From JAJYVT01 sp027339205 (GTDB lineage Bacteria; Actinomycetota; Acidimicrobiia; Acidimicrobiales; RAAP-2), in the NCBI GenBank assembly GCA_027339205.1, contig DAHWOV010000001.1, positions 1-64,000 on the forward strand: a DNA stretch of 64,000 nt, in the 5' to 3' direction. Within the stretch, counting starts at the first letter, position 1. Each line of letters opens with the position of its first letter. Positions 1-7,759 of the stretch are shown piece after piece. The notes under the pieces are model-generated. The model was not told the DNA's origin and did no database searches. It worked only from the letters and a program-made list of their open reading frames with translations. The position numbers were made by a program, and so were the translations under genes.

Positions 1-1838
1 CCGCCTGCTGTGGCGCCCCCCGGTCCGGCGCCCCCCGCTCCGCCGCCGGCCGCCGCTCCGCCGCCGGCCGCCGCTCCGCCGCCGTCGTCGCGAGGAGGAG
101 CGGCCGGCTCGAGGAGTCGAAGCACCCGGCTCAGGTCGACGGTCCCGAGGAAGTACCCGTCCCCGTCCACCACCGGGGCACCCGGCACGCCGGTCGCCCG
201 CAACTGGTCCGCCGCATCGCTGAGGGGAGTGGTGTCCAGCAGGATGAGCTTGGGGGTCGTCGCAACGTCTGCGACATGAACGAGAGAGAGCAGTGGCAGA
301 CCGAACTGCAGCCTGCTGGCCTCTGAGTCCGCTCTCGTGCGGAGCTGTGAGCGGTAGATGCTGTCGTCGGCCCTGGCGACGATGAAGGTGGACAGGGCGA
401 TCGCGACGAGCGCCGGTGCGATGATCTGGACGCTTCCGGTCATCTCGGCGACCATGACCATGACCGCGAGCGGCGCGCGGGAGATGCCGCCGAAGACCGC
501 CATCATGCCGACGACCACGAACGGGCCCGGGTCGTGACCGACGCCCGGAGCGATCGGCTCGAACAGGCGCCAGACGGCGAGACCCGTGAACGCTCCGATC
601 ACCATGCCGGGACCGAAGACGCCGCCCGACCCTCCCGTGCCGATCGAGAGCGCCGTCGCAGCGATGCGGGCGAAGGGGAGCAGCAGCACGATCCAAAGAG
701 GCGTGTGCAGGAGGACGCCTCTCAGCTGGAGCGACTCCTGCACCCAGCCGTAGCCGGTGCCGAGCACTTCTGGGAGCGCGAGTGCTATGAGCCCGACGAA
801 GAGCGCGCCGAGAGCAGGACGGAGCTTCCGAGAGAACGGCAAGCGGCTGGCCAGTGTCGCGACGCCGTAGAAGCTCTTCGAGTACAGAAGCCCGATGCCG
901 CCGGCGACGATGCCGATCAGCGCGAACCAGACGAGCTGGATGGGCTGGTCGAAGTGGTACGAGGAGGTGGCGAAGAGCGGGCGGTAGCCGTAGACCGCGC
1001 CAAAGATCGCGTAGGCGATGGCGGAAGCGAAGAGCCCCGGTACCAGCGCGGGGTACTCAAAATCTTCCCGGTAGACGATGTCGGCAGCCAGGACCGCGCC
1101 GCCCAGAGGCGCACTGAAGATTGCGCCGATGCCCGAACCGATGCCCACAGAGACGGCGATGCGGCCGTCCTCGGGCGAGAGGTCGAGCACGCGGGCGAGG
1201 AGCGATCCGAAGCCAGCGCTGATCTGGGCGGTCGGTCCTTCTCTTCCTCCCGATCCGCCGGACCCGATCGTGAGCGCGGACGCGAGGATCTTGATGACCA
1301 CCGCTCGCAGACGGATGCCGCGGGGGTTGTAGTGGACCGCGTCGATGGCCGCGTCCGTGCCGTGCCCCTCGGCCTCGGGAGCCCAGGTGAACACGAGGAA
1401 GCCAGCGCCCAAAGCTCCCGCGACGACCACGAGCGGGATGGCCCATGCTCGGAGGTAGTGGATGCCCGAACCGAGGGCGTTGCCCTCCCCGGCGGGGGTC
1501 GGCACGCGGTAGTTCGCCAAGATCTGCAAGAAGAACTCCGTGGACAGCCGCAGAGCTTCGTAGAACACGACTGCGCCGAGGCCCGCCACAGTGCCGATGA
1601 CCGATGCGAGGATCAGCCATCGCACGAGGTAGGACATGCCGTTGACGTGGCCGCCGGCCCAGCTCGCGAAACGACGCCAGCCGGTCCGTCCATGGAAGAG
1701 CGCCGTCGAGACGAAGGGCGACCCCGCGTGGTGGCTGGGAGTGGCTGGTGACTCCGGCGCCTCTGGGCGCACCGATCCTGTAGGTGAGGGCACCGATCCC
1801 GCGGGTCCTCGTGGACCGGGGGTCAGATCCTCGGGCAT
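1..1838 (-). CDS. ClC-family voltage-gated chloride channel/antiporter with CBS domain (C-terminus off window)
   Basis: This is a membrane transporter that moves chloride, probably with proton exchange. Translation from ATG at 1838 gives a proline-rich N-terminal tail of about 50 residues, then a hydrophobic core with ClC signatures: GSGGSGGREGP (the Glu is the usual gating glutamate), a GSGIGAIFSAPLGG segment and GTGGSGGVFGPG. A CBS domain follows (GVPGAPVVDGDGYFLG). The visible end is a low-complexity Gly/Ala stretch encoded by short GC repeats at about 37-90, so any second CBS domain and the stop lie beyond position 1. Family assignment is firm. Ion specificity and channel versus antiporter mode are not visible. 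Confidence 0.88.
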   Translation of the reverse strand, partial: MPEDLTPGPRGPAGSVPSPTGSVRPEAPESPATPSHHAGSPFVSTALFHGRTGWRRFASWAGGHVNGMSYLVRWLILASVIGTVAGLGAVVFYEALRLSTEFFLQILANYRVPTPAGEGNALGSGIHYLRAWAIPLVVVAGALGAGFLVFTWAPEAEGHGTDAAIDAVHYNPRGIRLRAVVIKILASALTIGSGGSGGREGPTAQISAGFGSLLARVLDLSPEDGRIAVSVGIGSGIGAIFSAPLGGAVLAADIVYREDFEYPALVPGLFASAIAYAIFGAVYGYRPLFATSSYHFDQPIQLVWFALIGIVAGGIGLLYSKSFYGVATLASRLPFSRKLRPALGALFVGLIALALPEVLGTGYGWVQESLQLRGVLLHTPLWIVLLLPFARIAATALSIGTGGSGGVFGPGMVIGAFTGLAVWRLFEPIAPGVGHDPGPFVVVGMMAVFGGISRAPLAVMVMVAEMTGSVQIIAPALVAIALSTFIVARADDSIYRSQLRTRADSEASRLQFGLPLLSLVHVADVATTPKLILLDTTPLSDAADQLRATGVPGAPVVDGDGYFLGTVDLSRVLRLLEPAAPPRDDGGGAAAGGGAAAGGGAGGAGPGGATAG

Positions 1839-1863
1839 GTGCTCAGCGCGCGATGTCTGCAGG

Positions 1864-2316
1864 TCACAGATCCCATCCGGTGCTCCAGTCCTGCTCGGGC
1901 ACTTCGCCCGCGGCGTCCGCGAGGAGCTGGAGTCCTGCTACCACCGAGCGTCGGGCATCCTCGGGCACCGCCGACAGCAGGTTGGCGATCTCCTGACGCC
2001 TGCGCTCGGTGACGACGTCGACAAGCCGCCTTCCGGCCTCGGTGAGAGCGACGCGGACCTGCCGACGGTCATTGCGGTCGGTCCGGCGCCGGACCAGTCC
2101 CTTGCGTACGAGGCGGTCGCAAAGCCGTGATGCCGTCGGGGGCGTGACGGCGAGCGCGTCGGCGAGGGCGGCGATGCCCTGGGGCCCGCGCGATGCGAGC
2201 ACCACGAGCGAGCGGTACTGGGTGAGGGTGACTTCGTCGGCGCCCTCGAGATTGGCGAGCGAGCGGGCCGCGACGGCGACAAGGACGCGGCTCGCGGTCA
2301 GCACCGCGTCGACCAT
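1864..2316 (-). CDS. MarR-family transcriptional regulator
   Basis: This is a 150-residue winged-helix regulator, the usual MarR length. The central part reads ALADALAVTPPTASRLCDRL, the recognition-helix region, followed by a charged wing (RRRTDRNDRRQVRVALTEAGRR is split here only by the helix boundary). ATG at 2316 was chosen because the open frame further upstream has no family similarity. The gene ends 25 bp before the ClC start on the same strand, so the two may be cotranscribed. The ligand is unknown. The AT-rich stretch just upstream (about 2335-2362) is the likely promoter or operator. Confidence 0.85.
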   Translation of the reverse strand: MVDAVLTASRVLVAVAARSLANLEGADEVTLTQYRSLVVLASRGPQGIAALADALAVTPPTASRLCDRLVRKGLVRRRTDRNDRRQVRVALTEAGRRLVDVVTERRRQEIANLLSAVPEDARRSVVAGLQLLADAAGEVPEQDWSTGWDL

Positions 2317-2455
2317 GGGCTCCTGCTGCTCGCTTACGTGGCTAATAGTTGTCCATAGTACGGAGGTGGCCGGCCGGCCGCAACCCCGCGCCGGGTCCGT
2401 GCAACCGTCCGCCGGCAGGTCGTATGCTCCCTCAGCCGACCTGCTCGCACATCCT

Positions 2456-3649
2456 TCAGTCGACCTGCTCGAACACCGCGGCGATCCCCTGGCCGCCGCC
2501 GATGCACATCGTCTCGAGGCCCAGAGCCGCGCCACGACGGTCCATCTCACGGAGCAGCGTCGTGAGGATCCGGCAGCCGGTCGCACCGACGGGATGGCCG
2601 AGCGAGATGCCGGACCCGTGAACGTTGAGACGTTCGAGCACTTCGTCACCCATGTCGCCGTTGGCGCGCCACTCCCGTAGCACGGCGAGCACTTGGGCGG
2701 CGAACGCCTCGTTCAGCTCGATGAGGTCCATGTCGGCGAGGCGGAGCCCTGCTCGATCGAGAGCCTTGGCGGTCGCGGGGACCGGACCGATCCCCATGCG
2801 CTCGGGCTCCACGCCGGCGACCGCCCACGAACGGAGCCGGGCGAGGGGGCGCAGACCCAGGTCTGCCGCGCAGTCGGGATGGGTGACCACGCAGACGGCT
2901 GCCCCGTCGTTCTGCCCGCTCGAGTTGCCTGCGGTGACGGTCGCTTCCGGGTCCTTGCTCCAGAGGACCGGTCGCAGGGCGCTGAGCGCGTCGAGGGTCG
3001 CGTCGGCTCGGGGGTGCTCGTCGGTGTCGACGTCTCCGACCGGGACGATCTCCTCGGCGAACAGCGGGCGTGCGGCTACCGCCCGACGGTGGGACTCGAG
3101 CGCGAGCTCGTCCTGCTCGAGCCTCCCGATGCCGTACTCGCGTCGGAGGTTCTCCGCGGTCTCGAGCATGCCCCCGGGGATGAGGTGCCGGCTGCCGCCG
3201 GCCGTCACCCGTCCCCGGACGAGGCGGTCCATGAGCGCGACGTCGCCCCCGCGTACGCCCCAGCGAAGGCGCGTCGTGTAGTGCTCTGCCTGGCTCATGC
3301 TCTCGACGCCGCCGGCGAGCACGAGGTCGGCCGCGCCGGTCTGGACCTGCATCGCGCCGTAGATCACTGCCTGGAGCCCCGACCCGCAACGGCGATCGAG
3401 CTGGATCCCCGTGGCCCCGACCGGCAACCCGGCGTCGAGCGCACCGACGCGTCCGATCGCCGGTGCCTCGCCGTTGGGGTAGCACTGCCCCAGGACGACG
3501 TCGTCCACGCGGTCTGCGGGGACGCGCGAGCGTGAGAGGACCGCGTCGATCACACTCGCCGCGAGCGCGGCGGCCGTCACGTCGCGCAGCTTGCCTCCGA
3601 ACCCGCCGACGGGCGTCCGGAGAGGTTCGCAGATCAGGGCTTCACGCAT
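2456..3649 (-). CDS. Acetyl-CoA C-acyltransferase (thiolase)
   Basis: This thiolase condenses or cleaves acyl-CoA and acetyl-CoA in beta-oxidation or related pathways. The 397-residue length is typical. The catalytic nucleophile is Cys88 in RRCGSG, the catalytic His is His352 in GHPVGATG, and the second Cys is Cys382 in CIGGGQG; all three motifs are intact. It starts with ATG at 3649. No beta-oxidation partner is adjacent, so whether it is degradative or biosynthetic (FadA- or PhaA-like) is not decided by context. It may belong to a general fatty-acid degradation set located elsewhere. Confidence 0.92.
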   Translation of the reverse strand: MREALICEPLRTPVGGFGGKLRDVTAAALAASVIDAVLSRSRVPADRVDDVVLGQCYPNGEAPAIGRVGALDAGLPVGATGIQLDRRCGSGLQAVIYGAMQVQTGAADLVLAGGVESMSQAEHYTTRLRWGVRGGDVALMDRLVRGRVTAGGSRHLIPGGMLETAENLRREYGIGRLEQDELALESHRRAVAARPLFAEEIVPVGDVDTDEHPRADATLDALSALRPVLWSKDPEATVTAGNSSGQNDGAAVCVVTHPDCAADLGLRPLARLRSWAVAGVEPERMGIGPVPATAKALDRAGLRLADMDLIELNEAFAAQVLAVLREWRANGDMGDEVLERLNVHGSGISLGHPVGATGCRILTTLLREMDRRGAALGLETMCIGGGQGIAAVFEQVD

Positions 3650-3791
3650 GAAGATGTCAGGTTACGGCGAGGTGGCGCGGTCGTGGGCCACGCGAGCGCT
3701 CGCCAGTACCCGCCGGCCGGGTGCCGCGGGCGAGAGCCGGTGACAATACGAAGATTGCCGGAGACGGGCGTGAGGGTGGTAGGCAGGAAGG

Positions 3792-4244
3792 GTGAGCACT
3801 GTCACTGCAACCGCCCACCGCACCGTCGACGCCCCCGCAGGCGTCGTCTTCGGCTGTCTCAGCGACTATCGAGAGCACCACCCCCGGTTCCTCCCCCCGG
3901 CCTTCTCGGAGTACCGGGTCGAAGAGGGCGGCACAGGCGACGGGACGGTGGTCAGCTTCGCGATCACCGCCGGTGGCCGGAGCCGCCGGTACCGGATGCG
4001 CGTCGTGGTTCCCGAGCCGGGACGGGTGCTCGAAGAGCGCGACACCGCTTCGTCCCTCGTGACGCGGTTCGTCCTGGCTCCCGACGGCAGCCGGACGAAC
4101 GTCCGCATCGAGACGACGTGGAAGGGGGCCGGCGGGATCGGCGGCTTCTTCGAGCGCATGTTCGCCCCCGCCGCGCTCAAGCGGATCTACGACGACGAGC
4201 TCGCTCGTCTGGACGCCTACGCACGGGAGCAACGCTCGGCGTGA
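3792..4244 (+). CDS. SRPBCC-family protein (polyketide cyclase/START-like fold)
   Basis: This is a 150-residue protein with the opening typical of SRPBCC ligand-binding proteins (TVDAPAGVVFGCLSDY, then beta strands such as RIETTWKGAGG) and a C-terminal helix ending in DELARLDAYAREQ. GTG at 3792 follows AGGAAGG with almost no spacing, so the exact initiation mode is unclear. It stands alone between the divergent thiolase and the downstream response regulator. Such proteins bind hydrophobic ligands or act as cyclase-like enzymes. The ligand cannot be inferred. Confidence 0.72.
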   Translation: MSTVTATAHRTVDAPAGVVFGCLSDYREHHPRFLPPAFSEYRVEEGGTGDGTVVSFAITAGGRSRRYRMRVVVPEPGRVLEERDTASSLVTRFVLAPDGSRTNVRIETTWKGAGGIGGFFERMFAPAALKRIYDDELARLDAYAREQRSA

Positions 4245-4315
4245 GCGAGGGAAGAATTCACCGCGAGGTCATCTTCGTGTAGGTGGCGCTTCGCGCACCG
4301 TTCAGCTCTGTTCCC

Positions 4316-4321
4316 TAGGGT
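4316..4321 (+). promoter_or_regulatory. Putative -10 hexamer TAGGGT of a leaderless promoter
   Basis: TAGGGT lies 8 nt before the ATG at 4330, and no Shine-Dalgarno sequence precedes the start. The same arrangement recurs before many genes in this window. It supports the long N-terminus of the following response regulator. Confidence 0.45.
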
Positions 4322-4329
4322 CTGCCCCG

Positions 4330-5109
4330 ATGGGTCTGCAGGCCCACGGCGCCAAGAGAGGACGGGAGCACAGGAGCGTCCGACGCGGCGCGACATCCTT
4401 GTCCGCGAGCCGCGTTCGGTTCGACGGACGCCCGGTCGTCCTCGTTGTCGATGACGAGGAGTCGTATCGCGAGGCGCTCGCGTCCGGGCTCGATCACGAA
4501 GGGTTCACCGTCCAGCTTGCCGCTGACGGCTACGAGGCACTGCGGCTCTTCCACTCCGGGCCCCCCGATCTGGTCCTGCTCGACGTCATGCTCCCGGACC
4601 AGTCGGGTGTGGAGCTGTGCCAGCGGATGCACGCGACCGCTCCGGTCCCCGTCATCATGGTGAGCGCGAAGACCGCCGAAGTGGACATCGTCGTCGGCCT
4701 CGAGGTGGGGGCGGCGGACTACGTGGTCAAGCCGTACCGGCTGCGCGAGCTCGTCGCGCGAATGCACGCGGTGCTCCGACGCGGAGAGCCTCTGGCGGCT
4801 CCCGCGGGCGGGGCACTCGCCCGGGGGAGTGTCCGGCTCGATGACGGGCGCCGCGAAGTGACCGTCGACGGGCGCCCTGTCGAGCTGTCACGCAAGGAGT
4901 TCGACCTCCTCGCGCTCCTCATGGCCCAGCCGGGTCGGGTCGTGACCAGAGAGCGGTGCACGGAGCGGCTCTGGTGGGACCAGGAGCTGGTCGACACCCG
5001 CACCCTCGACACCCATGTGAAGCGCCTTCGGCGCAAGATCGAGCCCGATCCTTCGAACCCCCGCCATCTCGTCACCGTGCGAGGGGTCGGCTTCCGCTTC
5101 GAGCCGTGA
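4330..5109 (+). CDS. OmpR/PhoB-family response regulator, orphan
   Basis: This is a DNA-binding response regulator. After an unusual basic N-terminal extension of about 35 residues come the receiver domain (VVLVVDDEES, phospho-acceptor Asp85 in LLDVMLP, conserved Lys in VVKPYR) and a C-terminal winged helix (ELSRKEFDLLALL, VTVRGVGFRFEP). No histidine kinase lies next to it, so its partner is elsewhere. The ATG at 4330 is supported by the TAGGGT hexamer 8 nt upstream. GTG/ATG alternatives nearer the receiver domain cannot be excluded. The extension is the odd feature. Confidence 0.88.
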   Translation: MGLQAHGAKRGREHRSVRRGATSLSASRVRFDGRPVVLVVDDEESYREALASGLDHEGFTVQLAADGYEALRLFHSGPPDLVLLDVMLPDQSGVELCQRMHATAPVPVIMVSAKTAEVDIVVGLEVGAADYVVKPYRLRELVARMHAVLRRGEPLAAPAGGALARGSVRLDDGRREVTVDGRPVELSRKEFDLLALLMAQPGRVVTRERCTERLWWDQELVDTRTLDTHVKRLRRKIEPDPSNPRHLVTVRGVGFRFEP

Positions 5110-5170
5110 CCCCGCGGCGTCACCACGTCCCTGCCGGGCGATGGATTCGCCTCGGGCCGCACGGAACGCT

Positions 5171-5176
5171 TACCGT
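5171..5176 (+). promoter_or_regulatory. Putative -10 hexamer TACCGT
   Basis: TACCGT lies about 100 nt before the dienelactone hydrolase start. That start has its own strong ribosome site (AAGGAGGGG at about 5262-5270), so this transcript would carry a conventional leader. It is a weak assignment based on the hexamer alone. Confidence 0.25.
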
Positions 5177-5277
5177 TTCGACTGCAGCACGCGAGGGGCA
5201 GCGGCACCCGTTCGACGGTTCGCAGGCCTCCGCTGCCCACGACCGAGGGAGCTTCGACTCGAAGGAGGGGATCTGCC

Positions 5278-6042
5278 ATGTGGAACAGCTTCAGGACCGA
5301 CGAGCACCTGGGCATCACCGCCGAGATCACGACGTACCCGGGGGGCAACGGCGACGAGATCCACGCGTACGTCGTCCGGCCGATGAACGAGGGCCCGGTG
5401 CCGGGGATCGTGTTGGTCCACCACATGCCGGGGTGGGACGAATTCTCCCAGGAGTTCGCCGAGCGGCTCGGGCGCCACGGGCACCTCGTGATCTGCCCTG
5501 ATCTGTACTGCCGCTTCGGGCACGGCACGCCGGACGACGTGGCAGCCAAGGTGCGGAGCGAGGGCGGCGTCCACGACGACAGCGTCGTCGCCGACTGCGA
5601 GGCCGCCGCCGCCTGGCTGCGCGCGGACTCCCAGTGCAACGGCAAGCTCGGGATCATCGGGCCGTGCTCGGGAGGCCGTCACGCGCTGCTGGCAGCGTCC
5701 CGGATCGGCGGGTTCGGCGCGGTCGTGGACCTGTGGGGCGGAGGCGTCATCATGCCCGCGGATCAGCGCACGCCCGCGCGCCCGGTGGCGCCGATCGACT
5801 ACACGGCTGATCTCGACGCCCCGCTCCTCGGGCTCTTCGGCAACGACGACCAGTCACCCACGCCCGCGCAGGTCGACGAGCACGAGGCAGAGCTGAAGAA
5901 GTACCACAAGACCTTCGAGTTCCACCGCTACGACGGCGCGGGGCACGGGTTCTTCTACTACCACACGCCCATGTACCGTCAGGAGCAGGCGATGGACGGG
6001 TGGGAGAAGGTCTTCGAATTCTTCGAAAGGCACCTCAGGTGA
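5278..6042 (+). CDS. Dienelactone hydrolase family protein (alpha/beta hydrolase)
   Basis: This is a cytoplasmic alpha/beta hydrolase of 254 residues. The nucleophile motif is GPCSGG with Cys130, the G-x-C-x-G form typical of dienelactone hydrolases rather than serine esterases. An acid residue (FGNDDQ) and a histidine (GAGHGFF) complete the triad. It starts with ATG at 5278 behind a strong GGAGGGG site. A DUF6295 gene follows after 38 bp that contain a duplicated 14-bp segment, which suggests one transcript. The true substrate is unknown, and no aromatic degradation genes are nearby. Confidence 0.85.
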   Translation: MWNSFRTDEHLGITAEITTYPGGNGDEIHAYVVRPMNEGPVPGIVLVHHMPGWDEFSQEFAERLGRHGHLVICPDLYCRFGHGTPDDVAAKVRSEGGVHDDSVVADCEAAAAWLRADSQCNGKLGIIGPCSGGRHALLAASRIGGFGAVVDLWGGGVIMPADQRTPARPVAPIDYTADLDAPLLGLFGNDDQSPTPAQVDEHEAELKKYHKTFEFHRYDGAGHGFFYYHTPMYRQEQAMDGWEKVFEFFERHLR

Positions 6043-6080
6043 GACGAGGAAGGTGAGACGAGGAAGGTGAGAGGGATCAG

Positions 6081-6356
6081 ATGTGCACGATGATCGCCGC
6101 GAGCGCAGCCGTCAACGGAGTCGGCAAGGGGGCGACGGGATGGTTTCCCATCACCCAGGCGACGGTCGGCTACGACCATGCCACGCACTCGGGCACACAG
6201 CACGCACTCCTGTTGGACTTCACCAATTACGAGATCGGTGTGGAGGCACGCGTCGCGCTGGAGCTCGATCTCGAGTCGGGCAGGGCCCTCATGGCCCAGC
6301 TTCGCTCGGCCATCGAGGCAGCGGAGGCGATCGGGGAAGACTCGCGGGTGCGCTGA
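6081..6356 (+). CDS. DUF6295 family small protein
   Basis: This is a 91-residue protein beginning MCTMIAASAAVNGVGKGATGW, a pattern I recognise as the DUF6295 family of actinobacteria. The protein has an N-terminal Cys, a central HSGTQHALLLDFTNYE segment and a helical C-terminus. GAGAGGG precedes the ATG at 6081 at good spacing. It follows the dienelactone hydrolase gene and is probably cotranscribed. The function is unknown, and I base the family name on recall rather than a search. Confidence 0.7.
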   Translation: MCTMIAASAAVNGVGKGATGWFPITQATVGYDHATHSGTQHALLLDFTNYEIGVEARVALELDLESGRALMAQLRSAIEAAEAIGEDSRVR

Positions 6357-6468
6357 GCGACGCTGCCGGGAGGCGCCGCCGAGGGACTGACGGAGGTCGC
6401 TGAGGGCTCGGTCCCGGGGGCGCGCCGCCGGGTCGCCTGAGGGTTCGCCTGAGGGTTGCTTCCTCGAG

Positions 6469-7539
6469 TCAGCTGGTGGTCCCCCGCCGTCGTGCGGCCC
6501 TTGGCCGGTACGTGCCGAGCGCGAAGCCAGCTGTGCGCTGACCGCCGGTGAGCGGCCGTCCGAGGGGTTCGCCGATGGGCGGATCGAAGGAGGGGCCGAT
6601 GACCGGGCCGCCGAGGCGGCCGTCGACAGGGTCGACGGGGACGCGCGGCTGAGGCGCATCCTCGAGCCTGCGGTCGAACCTGACAGCCCGCCGCTCCTCG
6701 AGCCGCACCCAGTGCATGATCACCGGGACGAAGGCGAGCGACATCAAGACGTCGCCGCCCACCCACATGATGACCCCGCCCACGTGCAGGTCGGTGACGA
6801 GTGACGGTCCCCAGGTGCGATGGAGCGCCGCTTCTGCGGGGAAGATCTCCCGGTTCTCGAGACTGAGGGTGAGACCGACGAACGTGTCGACCGGCACCGC
6901 CAGGAACAGGTAGAGGGCCTGCATCGCCGGGTGGAGGCGGTTGGTGCCCGGGTCCCTGCCGAGGATCTGGCGCCAGAAGAGGAACCCGACGACGAGGAAC
7001 AGCACGTGCTCGCCGTGGTGGGCCGCGGGGCTCTCCAGCACCCATGTCATGAAGACCGTCAGGTGCGTGACGGGGACCACCAGTGCGTACGCGCCAAAGG
7101 CGATCACCGGATGCCCGATGACCTTCGCGGCGTGCGACCGGAGCACCCTCCCGAGCCGGCGGTGCCAGGTGCCGGCGGTGGCGCGCCACGCGAGCGCGAT
7201 GGGGGAGGAGACGGCGAAGAGCCCGGCCGCGACCATGATGAGCAGGAGATGCTGGACCATGTGGTCCCAGAACAGCTCGTCGTCGTACACGCCGATTGCG
7301 CTCAGGAGGGCGATCGCAGTGACGGCGACTCCGCCGATGAAGGCGGCGGTCCGCCCGGCGGGCCATCGGTGGTGAGGATGGAGGCGGTTCTGGCGAGCCA
7401 CGCCCCACAGGTACAGCGTGAGCGCGCCCGCCAAGAGGGCGATCGGCACCGGATCGACTGTCGTGCTGAGGAGCTGGCGCCACGACAGCGGCGGGAGCGC
7501 TGCGGCGAAGGCGGGGGCGAGTGCGAGGGGCTCGATCAT
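6469..7539 (-). CDS. CtaG-type cytochrome c oxidase assembly factor (caa3_CtaG family membrane protein)
   Basis: This is a polytopic membrane protein with about seven transmembrane segments and the conserved features of the caa3-type CtaG family: WDHMVQHLLL, the LTHL motif, ESPAAHHGEHVLFLVVG, NREIFPAEAALH and DLHVGGVIMW. The histidines are likely copper or heme contacts in the family. ATG at 7539 gives 356 residues; an in-frame start at 7611 would add 24 residues without transmembrane character. The C-terminal 70 residues are polar and basic. No oxidase subunit genes are adjacent, so the oxidase it serves is elsewhere or the protein has a related copper role. Confidence 0.85.
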   Translation of the reverse strand: MIEPLALAPAFAAALPPLSWRQLLSTTVDPVPIALLAGALTLYLWGVARQNRLHPHHRWPAGRTAAFIGGVAVTAIALLSAIGVYDDELFWDHMVQHLLLIMVAAGLFAVSSPIALAWRATAGTWHRRLGRVLRSHAAKVIGHPVIAFGAYALVVPVTHLTVFMTWVLESPAAHHGEHVLFLVVGFLFWRQILGRDPGTNRLHPAMQALYLFLAVPVDTFVGLTLSLENREIFPAEAALHRTWGPSLVTDLHVGGVIMWVGGDVLMSLAFVPVIMHWVRLEERRAVRFDRRLEDAPQPRVPVDPVDGRLGGPVIGPSFDPPIGEPLGRPLTGGQRTAGFALGTYRPRAARRRGTTS

Positions 7540-7566
7540 CGTTGCGGCGTCGTCCCGAAGCGCACC

Positions 7567-7672
7567 CGGCGGCACAGCACCACCTAGGCGGTCTGCACCA
7601 CCCGTCGGCACAGCACCACCTAAGCGGTCCGCACCGCTTGGCGGTCCGCACCACCCGGCGGCACAGCGCCGT
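7567..7672. repeat. Imperfect ~36-bp tandem repeats upstream of the CtaG-like gene
   Basis: Two nearly identical copies (7567-7602 and 7603-7637) share GGCACAGCACCACCTA followed by GCGGTC-GCACC blocks, and partial third copies run to about 7672. They lie between the divergent CtaG-like and CWB2 genes. No coding role is evident. Confidence 0.6.
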
Positions 7673-7759
7673 TCAGCTCGGGACGCTCGGTGAGCTTAGC
7701 CATCGTGGACCGGCGCTCCGCGGGCGGCTACCCTCGCACCGACCGAGGAGGGGGTGCGC

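Noticed and set aside
534..1751. Open frame of 405 codons on the plus strand
   Set aside because: It is antisense to the ClC gene, whose minus-strand translation has clear family motifs; the plus-strand product is charged low-complexity.
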